From contig CAJOIT010000001.1 of NCBI GenBank assembly GCA_905234755.1, forward strand, positions 372,001-436,000: a stretch of 64,000 bases of DNA, in the 5' to 3' direction. Shown piece by piece: positions 34,245 through 43,221 of this stretch. The notes beneath the pieces are model-generated. The model was not told the origin of the DNA, did not search any database, and saw nothing but the letters and a program-made list of their open reading frames with translations. A program made the position numbers and the translations under genes. This stretch comes from an uncultured Bacteroidales bacterium (GTDB lineage Bacteria > Bacteroidota > Bacteroidia > Bacteroidales > ML635J-15). How positions within the stretch are numbered: the first letter of the stretch is position 1; each line of letters starts with the position of its first letter.

Positions 34245-36023
34245 TTATTGATTCTTTTCCTGCTGGAGAAGTTCTTCCTTCAAAGCTGCGAGGTTGGTAA
34301 CATCACCGATAGTGGTCTTTTCCATCTTGTCAGCTGGTTTTGCCTTCTTTGCCTTGCTTTCTTTCTTCTTTTCTTCTTCTGCAGGTTTGTTCAAGTCTTC
34401 ATAAGTTCTCGAATGGGAAACAAAGATCTTCTTGTTTTCCTTGTTGAACTCAATAACCTTGAACGGGAGCTTTTCATCAATCTTAGCAGGTGTACCGTCT
34501 TCCTTAATGAGGTGACGAGGAGTTGCGAAACCTTCAACACCATATGGCAATGCAACGATTGAACCCTTGTCGCTCATTTCAACGATAGTACCTTCGTGAA
34601 TTGAATCAACTGTGAAGATTGTTTCGAATACATCCCAAGGATTTTCTTCAATCTGCTTGTGACCGAGGCTCAAGCGACGATTTTCCTTGTCGATTTCCAA
34701 TACAACAACCTCGAGTTCTGCTCCAACTGAAGTGAATTCTGACGGGTGTTTAATCTTCTTTGTCCATGAAAGGTCTGAAATGTGAACGAGACCGTCAACG
34801 CCTTCTTCGAGTTCAACGAAAACACCGAAGTTGGTGAAATTGCGAACCTTAGCCATGTGCTTCGAGCCAACTGGGTACTTCTGTTCGATTTCTTCCCATG
34901 GATCTGGGTGAAGCTGCTTGATACCGAGAGACATCTTGCGTTCTTCACGGTCGAGGGTAAGGATAACTGCCTCAACTTCGTCACCAACCTTCATGAATTC
35001 CTGAGCTGAACGGAGGTGCTGTGACCATGACATTTCTGATACATGAATCAAACCTTCTACGCCCGGAGCGATTTCGATGAATGCACCGTAGTCGGCAATA
35101 ACAACAACTTTACCTTTAACCTTGTCACCAACCTTGAGATTTGGATCGAGAGAATCCCATGGATGAGGAGTGAGCTGCTTGAGACCGAGAGCAATGCGCT
35201 TCTTGTCATCATCGAAGTCGAGGATAACAACCTGAATCTTCGAATCCAAGGTAACGATTTCTTCTGGATGAGTAACGCGTCCCCATGACAAGTCGGTGAT
35301 GTGGATGAGACCGTCAACACCGCCCAAGTCGATAAATACGCCGTAGCTGGTGATATTCTTGACAGTACCTTCAAGTACCTGACCTTTTTCGAGCTTAGAG
35401 ATAATTTGCTTCTTCTGTTCTTCGAGTTCTGCCTCGATGAGAGCCTTGTGAGAAACAACTACATTCTTGAATTCATCGTTAATCTTAACAACCTTGAGTT
35501 CCATTGTCTTGCCAACGAATACATCGTAGTCGCGAATTGGCTTAACATCAATCTGTGAACCTGGCAAGAATGCTTCGATACCGAATACATCAACGATCAT
35601 ACCGCCCTTAGTACGGCACTTGATGTAACCCTTAACGATTTCATCGTTTTCGCAAGCCTCGTTAACTCTATCCCAAGACTTGAGCGACTGAGCCTTCTTG
35701 TGTGAAAGAAGAAGCTGACCGTTTGAGGTTTCCATGCTTTCTACGAAAACTTCAACTTTGTCACCGACCTTAAGGTCTGTTTCATAACGGAATTCAGCAG
35801 CATTGATAACACCTTCAGACTTGTAGCCAATGTTTACTACAACTTCTCTCTTGGTGATTGCTACTACTGTTCCATCTACTACAGTGCCTTCCTGAATCTG
35901 GCTGAAGGTTTCACCGTATTTCTTTTCTAATTCTTCGCGGCTTACACCGTCGAAATTGTTTTCTTTTTTGCCTAGAGCATCCCAATTGAAATCCTCGATA
36001 GGCTGAATGTTCTTTGTTGTCAT
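34245..36023 (-). CDS. rpsA: 30S ribosomal protein S1
   Basis: 592 residues built of six S1/OB-fold repeats, e.g. GTVVDGTVVAITKREVVVNIG, GTVKNITSYGVFIDLGGVDG, GKVVVIADYGAFIEIAPGVEG and AKVRNFTNFGVFVELEEGVDG (each quoted separately), then a Lys-rich tail (EEEKKKESKAKKAKPADK). S1 helps mRNA bind the 30S subunit. This matters in Bacteroidota, which mostly lack Shine-Dalgarno sequences and rely on A/T-rich leaders. Promoter at 36077-36108 and terminator at 34190 make it a single-gene unit. Confidence 0.97.
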   Translation of the reverse strand: MTTKNIQPIEDFNWDALGKKENNFDGVSREELEKKYGETFSQIQEGTVVDGTVVAITKREVVVNIGYKSEGVINAAEFRYETDLKVGDKVEVFVESMETSNGQLLLSHKKAQSLKSWDRVNEACENDEIVKGYIKCRTKGGMIVDVFGIEAFLPGSQIDVKPIRDYDVFVGKTMELKVVKINDEFKNVVVSHKALIEAELEEQKKQIISKLEKGQVLEGTVKNITSYGVFIDLGGVDGLIHITDLSWGRVTHPEEIVTLDSKIQVVILDFDDDKKRIALGLKQLTPHPWDSLDPNLKVGDKVKGKVVVIADYGAFIEIAPGVEGLIHVSEMSWSQHLRSAQEFMKVGDEVEAVILTLDREERKMSLGIKQLHPDPWEEIEQKYPVGSKHMAKVRNFTNFGVFVELEEGVDGLVHISDLSWTKKIKHPSEFTSVGAELEVVVLEIDKENRRLSLGHKQIEENPWDVFETIFTVDSIHEGTIVEMSDKGSIVALPYGVEGFATPRHLIKEDGTPAKIDEKLPFKVIEFNKENKKIFVSHSRTYEDLNKPAEEEKKKESKAKKAKPADKMEKTTIGDVTNLAALKEELLQQEKNQ

Positions 36024-36076
36024 TTAATTAAATACAATTAATTTGGTTAGACATTATTTATAAAAAAATCGAGCCG

Positions 36077-36108
36077 CAAAGGTATTGCTTTTTTTTCTGA
36101 TTATCAAA
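36077..36108 (-). promoter_or_regulatory. Promoter of rpsA
   Basis: On the minus strand TTTG (36105-36108), 20 bases, TACCTTTG (36077-36084). This is a full match to the TTTG / TAnnTTTG consensus. About 50 bases of leader lie before the ATG. Confidence 0.85.
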
Positions 36109-36204
36109 GATTTTTTTTACCTATTATTTAATAGAATTTTCACGATTATGAAAATATGCTAATAAATAGATGTGGAATTGGGTTAGGAGTGGTATGCATA
36201 CAAA

Positions 36205-36228
36205 AAAAGCGAACCTAAATTCGCTTTT
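36205..36228 (-). terminator. Terminator of the tRNA-Leu gene
   Basis: AAAAGCGAA / TTCGCTTTT inverted repeat (36205-36213 and 36220-36228) with T runs on both strands, just beyond the 3' end of the tRNA. Confidence 0.75.
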
Positions 36229-36231
36229 CTG

Positions 36232-36316
36232 TGCCCAGGACAGGACTTGAACCTGCACGCCCTTTGTGAGCACCAGCCCCTCAAGCTGGCGTGTCTACCA
36301 ATTTCACCACCTGGGC
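36232..36316 (-). tRNA. tRNA-Leu (anticodon GAG)
   Basis: 85 bases on the minus strand. The acceptor stem is GCCCAGG / CCTGGGC with discriminator A; there is no encoded CCA. The D arm contains GAAATTGGTAGACAC; the anticodon stem-loop is CCAGC-TTGAGGG-GCTGG with anticodon GAG (codon CTC and CTT). A long variable arm follows (GTGCTCACAAAGGGCGT) and the T arm contains GGTTCAAGTCC. The long variable arm confirms class II, leucine. Confidence 0.97.
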
Positions 36317-36327
36317 AAACACGGGCG

Positions 36328-36358
36328 CAAAGGTAATGCCTTTTTTTGTTATGGCAAA
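36328..36358 (-). promoter_or_regulatory. Promoter of tRNA-Leu
   Basis: On the minus strand TTTG (36355-36358), 19 bases, TACCTTTG (36328-36335), 12 bases before the tRNA 5' end. The -7 box is identical to that of rpsA. Confidence 0.88.
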
Positions 36359-36537
36359 AGTTTTTTTTGCTTTTTTTTCATTCGAAAAATTTGTGGCTCT
36401 ATTGGGCTTTTCAAATTGGGTAAAAGTTGGATTTTGCACTTATTATACAAAAGGACATAAATATTTTTTTGCTGTTTTCATAAAATATTTATTTTTGCGT
36501 TTAGAAAAAAATATGTTTTAATTTAAAGTATTATAAA

Positions 36538-36984
36538 ATGAAAAAGAGTGTATTCTTAATGATTTTAGCAGCTGTATTTGTATTTGCATCATGCGGTTCT
36601 GTTTCGAATGTTGCTTCTTCTGACACAGTTGCAAAAACAGCAGGAACTTCATGCGGTTCTTCGCTTGTAAATCTTTACAAGTCGTACAAAGCTGCTGGCA
36701 ACAAGGTAAACATGAACGACTCTAATGTCCTTACCAATGCTATCGCATTGTCGACAAGCATTGCAGGTTTGAAGCAGAATGGCAAGGATTCGGCTTACCG
36801 TAAGTCGTACATTGCAGGAATGGTACTTGGTGGTGCTGGTATTCTTACCGAAACCAAGGCTGGTCCTATTTACGATGGTTTGGTAACTTCTGCAAATGCT
36901 CTGTCGGGAATTAATACCTCGTCAAGCGCATCAACGCTGACTGGCGCAGCAAATGCACTTACTACAATTCTAGGATTGTTCTAA
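36538..36984 (+). CDS. Small lipoprotein of unknown function
   Basis: 148 residues. The signal peptide ends with FVFASCGSVS (lipobox ASC). The mature part is Ala/Ser/Thr/Gly-rich with probable helices: LVNLYKSYKAAGNKVNMND, VLTNAIALSTSIAGLK, YIAGMVLGGAGILTETKAG and SASTLTGAANALTTILGLF. I do not recognise a family; short Bacteroidales lipoproteins of similar layout exist. A promoter-like pair, TTTG (36468) and TATTTTTG (36490-36497), lies upstream, and a terminator follows. Confidence 0.75.
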   Translation: MKKSVFLMILAAVFVFASCGSVSNVASSDTVAKTAGTSCGSSLVNLYKSYKAAGNKVNMNDSNVLTNAIALSTSIAGLKQNGKDSAYRKSYIAGMVLGGAGILTETKAGPIYDGLVTSANALSGINTSSSASTLTGAANALTTILGLF

Positions 36985-37005
36985 GTTACAACTCAATGAA
37001 AAAGC

Positions 37006-37033
37006 AAAAAAGCGGAGATTTCTCCGCTTTTTT
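37006..37033 (+). terminator. Terminator of the small lipoprotein gene
   Basis: AAAAGCGGAGA / TCTCCGCTTTT (37007-37017 and 37021-37031) with a T run. Confidence 0.9.
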
Positions 37034-37071
37034 GTTGATTATTAATTAGTTCAAAATCTGCTATCAAAAAA

Positions 37072-37126
37072 TCCCTCAATGAGGGACAAATTCAAACAAA
37101 AATCTCCCTCATTGAGGGAGATTTTT
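37072..37126. repeat. Two CCCTCAATGAGGG-type hairpins
   Basis: TCCCTCA-A-TGAGGGA at 37072-37086, then a longer inverted repeat with 14-base arms (AAAAATCTCCCTCA) at 37098-37126. The second may end transcripts of dut; the shared CCCTCA / TGAGGG core marks them as copies of one repeat. Confidence 0.75.
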
Positions 37127-37182
37127 ATATAACCATCTTTAATTGATTGATATTCAATGTTCTACAAAGCGAATCTTGCTAA

Positions 37183-37617
37183 TTATTTTTTACCCGTATG
37201 TCCAAATCCGCCTGCACCACGTTCAGTTTCGTTGAGTTCATCAACCTGAATCCATTCGGCTTGCTCGTGGCGGGCTATAACCATCTGGCAAATGCGTTCG
37301 CCGTGCTCAATCTTGAAATCTTCATTCGAGAGGTTGATTAGGATTACACCTATTTCTCCACGATAGTCGGCATCAATTGTGCCGGGAGTATTGAGGACTG
37401 TGATTCCGTGCTTCAGTGCAAGACCGCTACGAGGACGGATCTGTGCTTCGTAACCTTCGGGAAGCTCGATGAAAAGACCTGTTGGGATAAGCTTGCGCTC
37501 CATCGGCTTCAGAACAACTGGTTCGGCAAGGTTTGCACGAAGGTCGATGCCTGCCGACTGCGATGTTGCGTACTGAGGCAAAGCATTTGTCGATTTGTTT
37601 ACTATTCTAATTTTCAT
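37183..37617 (-). CDS. dut: dUTP diphosphatase
   Basis: 144 residues with all five trimeric dUTPase motifs: [10 protein letters not shown] (I), [10 protein letters not shown] (II), [20 protein letters not shown] (III), RICQMVIA (IV) and the C-terminal P-loop-like [12 protein letters not shown] (V; usually RGxGGFGSTG). It converts dUTP to dUMP and pyrophosphate, keeping uracil out of DNA. It starts four bases after the flippase gene ends, so the two are co-transcribed. Confidence 0.97.
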   Translation of the reverse strand: MKIRIVNKSTNALPQYATSQSAGIDLRANLAEPVVLKPMERKLIPTGLFIELPEGYEAQIRPRSGLALKHGITVLNTPGTIDADYRGEIGVILINLSNEDFKIEHGERICQMVIARHEQAEWIQVDELNETERGAGGFGHTGKK

Positions 37618-37621
37618 GGTA

Positions 37622-39136
37622 TTATCGTTTTAATATTTTGCGTTTGATTCCAGAAACAACACCTTTTACCAGTGTGCGCTCGTTGTATATAACAACTGCA
37701 ATATACACAAGTAGGAGTAAGGTGTTAACAATCAATGTGATAATAGTGCTTTCAGGGTATAGGAATTCTTTCATGTACTTGCTTGCAAGGAATATGCCTA
37801 CAGCAAGTGCAAAGTAGCCTATAATCGGCATAAGTTTGTAAGGTACAGGATTTTTCTTCCGTCCAATCAGGTACGAAAGCACCATGCAAATTCCGTATCC
37901 TGCAAATCCACCCCATGCGCAAGCCATATATCCAATCTTAGGCACAAGCAGGAAGTTGATTGCCAGCAGCACAGCGCAACCTATAGCTGAAATTATTGCT
38001 CCCCAGTATGTCTGATCGCTCAACTTGTACCAGAATGACAAATTGAAGTAAATTCCCATAAATATTTCAGCCATCATTACGATAGGAACGGCTGCAAGTC
38101 CTTCCCAGTAGTCGCTGCTGATTATGAACTTCAGGACATCCATATATGCCATCACTGCTACAAATGCCAGAAGCGTAAAGATGACAAAGTATTTCATAAC
38201 CTTTGCTTGCATCTCCTTGCTTTTCTTTGCCTCTTCGCGGTTTTCGCCGAAGACAAACGGCTCGTATGCATAGCGGAATGCCTGAGTTATCATTGCCATA
38301 ATCATTGCAATCTTCACGCATGCGCCATATATGCCAAGTTGGGTTTCGCCTTCCTGTCCGGGGACAATGAAGCGGTAACAAATCTTGTCGGCAACCTGGT
38401 TCATTATGCCTATGATTCCGAAGATTAGCAACGGCCAAGTGTATTTCCACATTTCCTTCATCAACTTGCCGTCGAAACCATTGCGCAATGCCTTGAGTTC
38501 TGGCAGGAAGCCGAAGGTTATCAGCGAAGTGCATATTAGGTTCACTACGAAAATGTATCCTACCTGATAGCTCGGGCTGTACCATCCCATAAGCGACGGA
38601 CACCATACGCACATCTTAGGTGCAAGCAGGAATATGAAGAGGTTCATACCTATATTCAGGAATATGAACAAAAGTTTTAGCGCTGCAAACTTTATCGGTC
38701 GTTTCTGATAGCGCAAGTAGGCGAACAGTATGGCTTGGAAAGCATCGATTGCCACCACAATCGCCATCATTTCAATGTATTCGGGATGGTCGGCGTAGCC
38801 AAGTGCGTCCGACAGCATGGGAAGAAAAGCCGTGCATAGTGCGATAAACAAAATTGCGACTGTGCCTACCGAAATCAGCGATGTGGAGAACGCCTTCAGG
38901 GGATTCACGCCTTCCTTGTTGGCAAAACGGAAGAATGTCGTTTCCATACCGAAAGTAAGGATTACAAGAATAAGTGCTGTGTACGCGTAAATATTTGTTA
39001 CAATTCCGTAACCTCCCGATTCGGCTGTTATCTTATAGGTGTAAAGCGGAACGAGCAGATAGTTGAGGAATCGTCCTATTATGCTGCTAAGCCCGTAGAT
39101 GGCGGTATCGCCGACTAGCTTCTTCAGATTTGCCAT
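37622..39136 (-). CDS. Wzx-like oligosaccharide flippase (MOP superfamily)
   Basis: 504 residues with about 14 predicted membrane helices. The start, [20 protein letters not shown], followed by [11 protein letters not shown], is typical of polysaccharide biosynthesis (RfbX/Wzx) proteins; later helices include [23 protein letters not shown] (landmark). It should move lipid-linked glycan units across the inner membrane. No glycosyltransferase cluster adjoins; the partner gene in the operon is dut, an arrangement also seen in other Bacteroidales as far as I recall. Confidence 0.9.
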   Translation of the reverse strand: MANLKKLVGDTAIYGLSSIIGRFLNYLLVPLYTYKITAESGGYGIVTNIYAYTALILVILTFGMETTFFRFANKEGVNPLKAFSTSLISVGTVAILFIALCTAFLPMLSDALGYADHPEYIEMMAIVVAIDAFQAILFAYLRYQKRPIKFAALKLLFIFLNIGMNLFIFLLAPKMCVWCPSLMGWYSPSYQVGYIFVVNLICTSLITFGFLPELKALRNGFDGKLMKEMWKYTWPLLIFGIIGIMNQVADKICYRFIVPGQEGETQLGIYGACVKIAMIMAMITQAFRYAYEPFVFGENREEAKKSKEMQAKVMKYFVIFTLLAFVAVMAYMDVLKFIISSDYWEGLAAVPIVMMAEIFMGIYFNLSFWYKLSDQTYWGAIISAIGCAVLLAINFLLVPKIGYMACAWGGFAGYGICMVLSYLIGRKKNPVPYKLMPIIGYFALAVGIFLASKYMKEFLYPESTIITLIVNTLLLLVYIAVVIYNERTLVKGVVSGIKRKILKR

Positions 39137-39232
39137 AATCTATTCCAATACTTTGAGTATATGCAAAAAAGAACACAATCACCCAACTTAATGGATAATT
39201 ATGCTCGACAAAAAACAATAAAACTATTATTA

Positions 39233-39394
39233 CTATCTTCTCTTGTGCCTTGGTTCATCAGAAACTGTGAGTTTCTTTCTTCCCTTAGCTCTTCTTCTTG
39301 CCAATACCTTGCGTCCTTCAACGGTTGACATTCTTTCTCTGAAACCGTGTTTATTTCTTCTTTTTCTCTGTGAAGGTTGAAATGTCCTTTTCAT
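39233..39394 (-). CDS. rpmH: 50S ribosomal protein L34
   Basis: A short gene of 53 residues: [20 protein letters not shown], then [20 protein letters not shown] and [13 protein letters not shown]. The start MKRTFQPS and the MSTxxGRxVLxxRRxKGRxxL core are diagnostic of L34. The ATG is at 39392-39394 and the stop TAG at 39233-39235. It lies 97 bases upstream of the flippase gene on the same strand. Very high in Arg and Lys, as expected for an rRNA-binding protein. Confidence 0.97.
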   Translation of the reverse strand: MKRTFQPSQRKRRNKHGFRERMSTVEGRKVLARRRAKGRKKLTVSDEPRHKRR

Positions 39395-39595
39395 TGCCTA
39401 TATATTTTTTATGTTTTACAATTAAATTTTCTTCCCTTAAAAAGGGACTGCAAAAGTACTGCTAATTTTTTAATCCACAAAATTTTGTTCATATTTTTTG
39501 AAGAATTATCTTTTGCTTTGTAAATTATTGGATTTCAATGGATTTGCGTTCCTTGCTATGTTTCTGTGTTATGGCAAAATACAAAAACACGGAAT

Positions 39596-39668
39596 GTCAT
39601 GCTGAACTGTCCCCTGCGATGCGCTGAGCCAATGCCGAAGCGAGCCTGTCGAAGGGCAGCATCTGATT
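39596..39668. repeat. Degenerate ATGCTGAAC / AGCAT inverted repeat
   Basis: The gap 39395-39709 has no gene. At about 39596 it holds GTCATGCTGAACTG, and at about 39652 GTCGAAGGGCAGCATCTG, the two ends of an imperfect hairpin related to the repeats at 16146 and 23827. The rest is AT-rich and without recognisable signals. Confidence 0.5.
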
Positions 39669-39709
39669 CTGTGTTTTTAACCAAACCTCAATTGTTTAAC
39701 ATTGCGAGG

Positions 39710-41650
39710 CTACAGGATGATAATTTTCTTTGTTATCACCTTTCCATCCGCCATCTTTACCTTTACAAAATAACTTCCTGCCGGCATATTTTCTGTTGAT
39801 ATTACATTAGTGGCGTCGCGCCGCGGCACGACACTAATGTAATATACTACCTCACCTAGCAGATTGCATATTTGTATTTCTGCAATATTTTCGCCTGCAA
39901 TGTTTATGCATTCAGTAGCTGGATTTGGATAGACTGACAACACAATATTCTCGTTCTCGTCTACTTCCACCTCGTTGCAATGATTTACATAAATGTCCTT
40001 GGTTATGGTCTTGGTATTGCCGTAGAAATCGGTGATGGTAATTGTAAGCTGCTGCTCGCCCCAATATGTGGGTGTAGCAATGTTATAATGCTTGGCGATG
40101 ATGTTTTCTCTTATTGTGTCTTTCAGCGTGGCTTCTGTTATCACTTCGGAATACTGGTACAGCATATTGTCATTTCCGACAATCTCTGTATCTATTCCAA
40201 TTTCTTTAGGCACAAAAACATCCGGATAATATATACTGTCTATTACTTGCCCTGTACTGAATTCCAGGGTATATGGAGCCGATGGTCCACTAATGTTTAC
40301 AACACAATCTATTGTGTCAAGATTACATACTGTATCTGGTATGAAAACATCAAAATCAAGTTCTGGTAATTCTGTATAGCATAGTCCGTCCAGCCCCTCG
40401 TGGTCTGTCTTTACTATCCACGGCTGCTGATAGTAGCCGTTAAACATTTCATCAATCTCCTCGTTGTAATCCGTATATCCACCCATTACAAAACCGCCAT
40501 CAGGTGTTGGGCTGATACTGCCGAGATACATGCTTCCTGTTGCATTGCGACCTAGAGGATGATAGTAGCGGCGATACATTATTTCTCCTTTGGGCGACAA
40601 TTTTGTTAGAGTACCCTTTAGGGATTGTCCTTGTGCCGCCACGCCAGTACTGATAACATATATGTATCCACCTGAATCCACATGTAAATCGTAATTGCTT
40701 TCTTCTGAATGTATTCCAACATATCCGGTTTTGTAAAAATTTTCGATTATTTTTTCCCATACAAGTTCGCCATTGTCATCTATCTTACGAAGGCAGTTCG
40801 CATAACTAGGCTCATCCATATATCTGTCTCTGTAGCAAACGGGATATACTCCACTTATAACATAGCAGGAATCGGGGGATTGTGTAAAGAATAGTTCTCT
40901 CCCATTGCGCCAACCTTGTCTGCCATATTCTCTGCGCCACAAAGTATTACCTGCAGTATCGACTTTACTTATATGCCAATAATGATTCCCTGTAATATCT
41001 CCTAAAAGTATTAAATTTTCGCCATCTGAACTTTGAATAACAGATCCTCCATTACATAATTCATTTCCATAAAGCATGTTTTTCTTCCATACAATATCAT
41101 CCAATGAGTCGATTTTCCATAGTGTTGCATGATAAAAATCACTACTAATTGTGTCTCCAAGTTTCGAACCATAAATATATGTATAGCCATTAATATAAGA
41201 AAATGTGCCTTCTCTCTCATCTGTTGGCGTAGAATCGCTATTGAAATATAAAGATTTCTCCGATAATAAATCTAATGAGCCTGTAAATTCACAAATGGTT
41301 ATATTATAAAAATTTTTACCGAATATATACTTAAATCCTCCATATTCATTTTGTATGATTTTTTGGCTAAATACAGATTCAAAAGTGTCTGTTATTGTAT
41401 CTCCAATAAAAGACACATACAATACATTACCTATAGAGTCCAATCTTGTAACCATTGAGCATCGCCTATAGTCAAACTGTTCTTCGTTTCCTGCTCCACA
41501 AATTGCTATATAGCCATCCATAAAAGGAGTAAGAGAAACTAGGATTTGCATATCATCTCGATTATAGTTGATTATTTTATTAAATTGAGTCTGTGCATAA
41601 TAGCATCCCGACATCACAATCAACAAAGTCAGCAAAACAAACTTTTTCAT
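39710..41650 (-). CDS. Secreted beta-propeller protein with type IX sorting domain
   Basis: 646 residues. Signal peptide MKKFVLLTLLIVMSGCYYAQ; cleavage after YAQ is likely, though SGC could act as a lipobox. Residues about 25-425 contain repeated blades of the pattern KxDSxGNxxWxxxYG (VDTAGNTLWRREYG, IDDNGELVWEKII, LTKLSPKGEIMYRRYYHP), a kelch/delta-60-like propeller. A beta domain follows (about 450-570), then the T9SS sorting domain (SVYPNPATECINI, EIQICNLLGEVVYY, GSYFVKVKMADGKVITKKIII). A 47-base palindrome (39799-39845) lies inside the sorting-domain coding region. Third gene of the moxR - OstA-like - T9SS unit; start two bases after the previous stop. Confidence 0.87.
   Translation of the reverse strand: MKKFVLLTLLIVMSGCYYAQTQFNKIINYNRDDMQILVSLTPFMDGYIAICGAGNEEQFDYRRCSMVTRLDSIGNVLYVSFIGDTITDTFESVFSQKIIQNEYGGFKYIFGKNFYNITICEFTGSLDLLSEKSLYFNSDSTPTDEREGTFSYINGYTYIYGSKLGDTISSDFYHATLWKIDSLDDIVWKKNMLYGNELCNGGSVIQSSDGENLILLGDITGNHYWHISKVDTAGNTLWRREYGRQGWRNGRELFFTQSPDSCYVISGVYPVCYRDRYMDEPSYANCLRKIDDNGELVWEKIIENFYKTGYVGIHSEESNYDLHVDSGGYIYVISTGVAAQGQSLKGTLTKLSPKGEIMYRRYYHPLGRNATGSMYLGSISPTPDGGFVMGGYTDYNEEIDEMFNGYYQQPWIVKTDHEGLDGLCYTELPELDFDVFIPDTVCNLDTIDCVVNISGPSAPYTLEFSTGQVIDSIYYPDVFVPKEIGIDTEIVGNDNMLYQYSEVITEATLKDTIRENIIAKHYNIATPTYWGEQQLTITITDFYGNTKTITKDIYVNHCNEVEVDENENIVLSVYPNPATECINIAGENIAEIQICNLLGEVVYYISVVPRRDATNVISTENMPAGSYFVKVKMADGKVITKKIIIL
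39799..39845. repeat. Palindromic element inside the T9SS sorting domain
   Basis: The 14-base arms ATATTACATTAGTG and CACTAATGTAATAT flank a GC-rich, itself palindromic core (GCGTCGCGCCGCGGCACGA). On the minus strand it encodes YYISVVPRRDATNVIS without breaking the frame. The core resembles GTCGCGGCGCGCCACGAC at 60888-60905. Confidence 0.8.
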
Positions 41651-41652
41651 AA

Positions 41653-43200
41653 CTACTCAGTTTTTGCTTCCTGCGGTGTGCTTTCAATCTCCTTCCACTC
41701 GAAAATGTCTTCCTTCTGCTTGGGGCGTACGCTGTCGAACCACTTGAAATTTTTCAGGAAAAGTTTGTCATTGGTAATCTGGTCCATTGGCAGGGCAAGG
41801 CCGTCGGGCTTCTCGAAGAACATAATATCCTTTATGGTCTTGTCCTCGTAGAATACACGCATATTGCTGCTAAGCAGTTTGTTTTGCGCTACAAATTCGT
41901 TGGCTTCCTCGTCCTCTATATAATATATGGTCTGGCAGTCGGAATAAAGGTCGGTGCGGTAAAGTTTCTTGTCCTTCAGGTAGCCGTTGATGTTCTTGCA
42001 GTTTATCTGATTGTAGTAGTCGTCCTCGACGTACTGGCACAGGAACGACGAGTTTTTCATCACAAACGAATCGGGCTCCTTGTTCACGAACTTCACCGAA
42101 ATGTACTCGGCGGTTGCCTGCATATTGTCGCTCCACATTATGGGACTGAAGAACAGTTCGGCAATGGAGTCGTTGGAGTGGAAGGCAATGGAGTCGCACC
42201 GCGCCTGTCCGTCCGACTTGAACGCCTGCACCTTGTGGAACGCCCGCATCAACTTGAAGTCGAGCGTATCGCCTTGCTTTTCGGTGGTTATGAAAATGGT
42301 GTCGGCGTGTATGAACAGCGAATCACCGTCCATAATATAGGTGAGCAGGGTGCTGTCGGTCATAAACGCCTTTTCGGGTTCCTCGTAGAAATAGCCGTAG
42401 TTTCCGCTGGCAATCATATTGTTTGAAGTGTCAATAATCGACACATTGCGGAATCCTTCGCCAAAACGAATTTTGCGGTCGTAGTATAAACTGTCGCCGT
42501 AGAGGAAGTTGCTTCCCGATTGTAGCCAAGCGTTATTCGTAAGGTTCGCTTCGTCGGTAACGGTATTGTAGCGACCGTATTCGCAGTATAGGTAGTTGGA
42601 GTCGGAAACTATCTCGGTAGGACCGAAAAAGTCGGCGATTTCGCTTTCGGTGTTGTATTTCAGCGTATCGCTTGAAATTGAATAGTCGGGATTCTTGAGC
42701 ACCACGCCCTCGACGGCATAGTAGTCGTAAGTCTCTGTGTAGTAGTACCCCCACTGGCTGCGCAGGCGGTTTTCGCCATCGTACATTCGTCCACCCTCGA
42801 AGTAGTAAATGAGGTTTTTGTCGCGGTCGTAGTCGAGGGAGTCGGTTATCAGGTACGACTTGTTGTGTTGCATAATCACCGAGTCGCGCATCTTTGCCAT
42901 TCGGATGTCGCCGTCGTACTCGGCGTATTTGCCAATGAGCAGAATTGTATCGCCCTGCTTGAAGCGCACATTGTTGTACGCCTGCACCGAGTTGGTTTCG
43001 TCGTAGAAGTAGGCGGAGTCGCAGAACATGTAGATTTCGTCGTGGCGGAAAACCACATCGCCGAGCAGGCGCTTTGCCTCGATGCCCGATTTTTTGCTGT
43101 ATTCAAGGGTGTTTGCGTGAAGAATCTCCACTTTCTTCTGCGCCAATGCAAGCAAAGTCGCGAAAGTGAGTATCAATGTCAGCGCAAACCTGAATTTCAT
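41653..43200 (-). CDS. OstA/LptA-like periplasmic protein
   Basis: 515 residues. Signal peptide MKFRFALTLILTFATLLALAQ. Then a continuous series of beta-jellyroll/OstA-like repeats: LGDVVFRHDEIYMFCDSAYF, NNVRFKQGDTILLIGKYAEY, DSVIMQHNKSYLITDSLDYD, GPTEIVSDSNYLYCEYGRYN. This is the OstA-like domain (PF13100) pattern, related to LptA, which carries lipopolysaccharide across the periplasm. Bacteroidota have several such proteins, so a transport role for LPS is probable but the exact step is not shown. Starts 21 bases after the stop of moxR. Confidence 0.88.
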   Translation of the reverse strand: MKFRFALTLILTFATLLALAQKKVEILHANTLEYSKKSGIEAKRLLGDVVFRHDEIYMFCDSAYFYDETNSVQAYNNVRFKQGDTILLIGKYAEYDGDIRMAKMRDSVIMQHNKSYLITDSLDYDRDKNLIYYFEGGRMYDGENRLRSQWGYYYTETYDYYAVEGVVLKNPDYSISSDTLKYNTESEIADFFGPTEIVSDSNYLYCEYGRYNTVTDEANLTNNAWLQSGSNFLYGDSLYYDRKIRFGEGFRNVSIIDTSNNMIASGNYGYFYEEPEKAFMTDSTLLTYIMDGDSLFIHADTIFITTEKQGDTLDFKLMRAFHKVQAFKSDGQARCDSIAFHSNDSIAELFFSPIMWSDNMQATAEYISVKFVNKEPDSFVMKNSSFLCQYVEDDYYNQINCKNINGYLKDKKLYRTDLYSDCQTIYYIEDEEANEFVAQNKLLSSNMRVFYEDKTIKDIMFFEKPDGLALPMDQITNDKLFLKNFKWFDSVRPKQKEDIFEWKEIESTPQEAKTE

Positions 43201-43221
43201 CTGCGGTAAGTTTGGTGAGAC

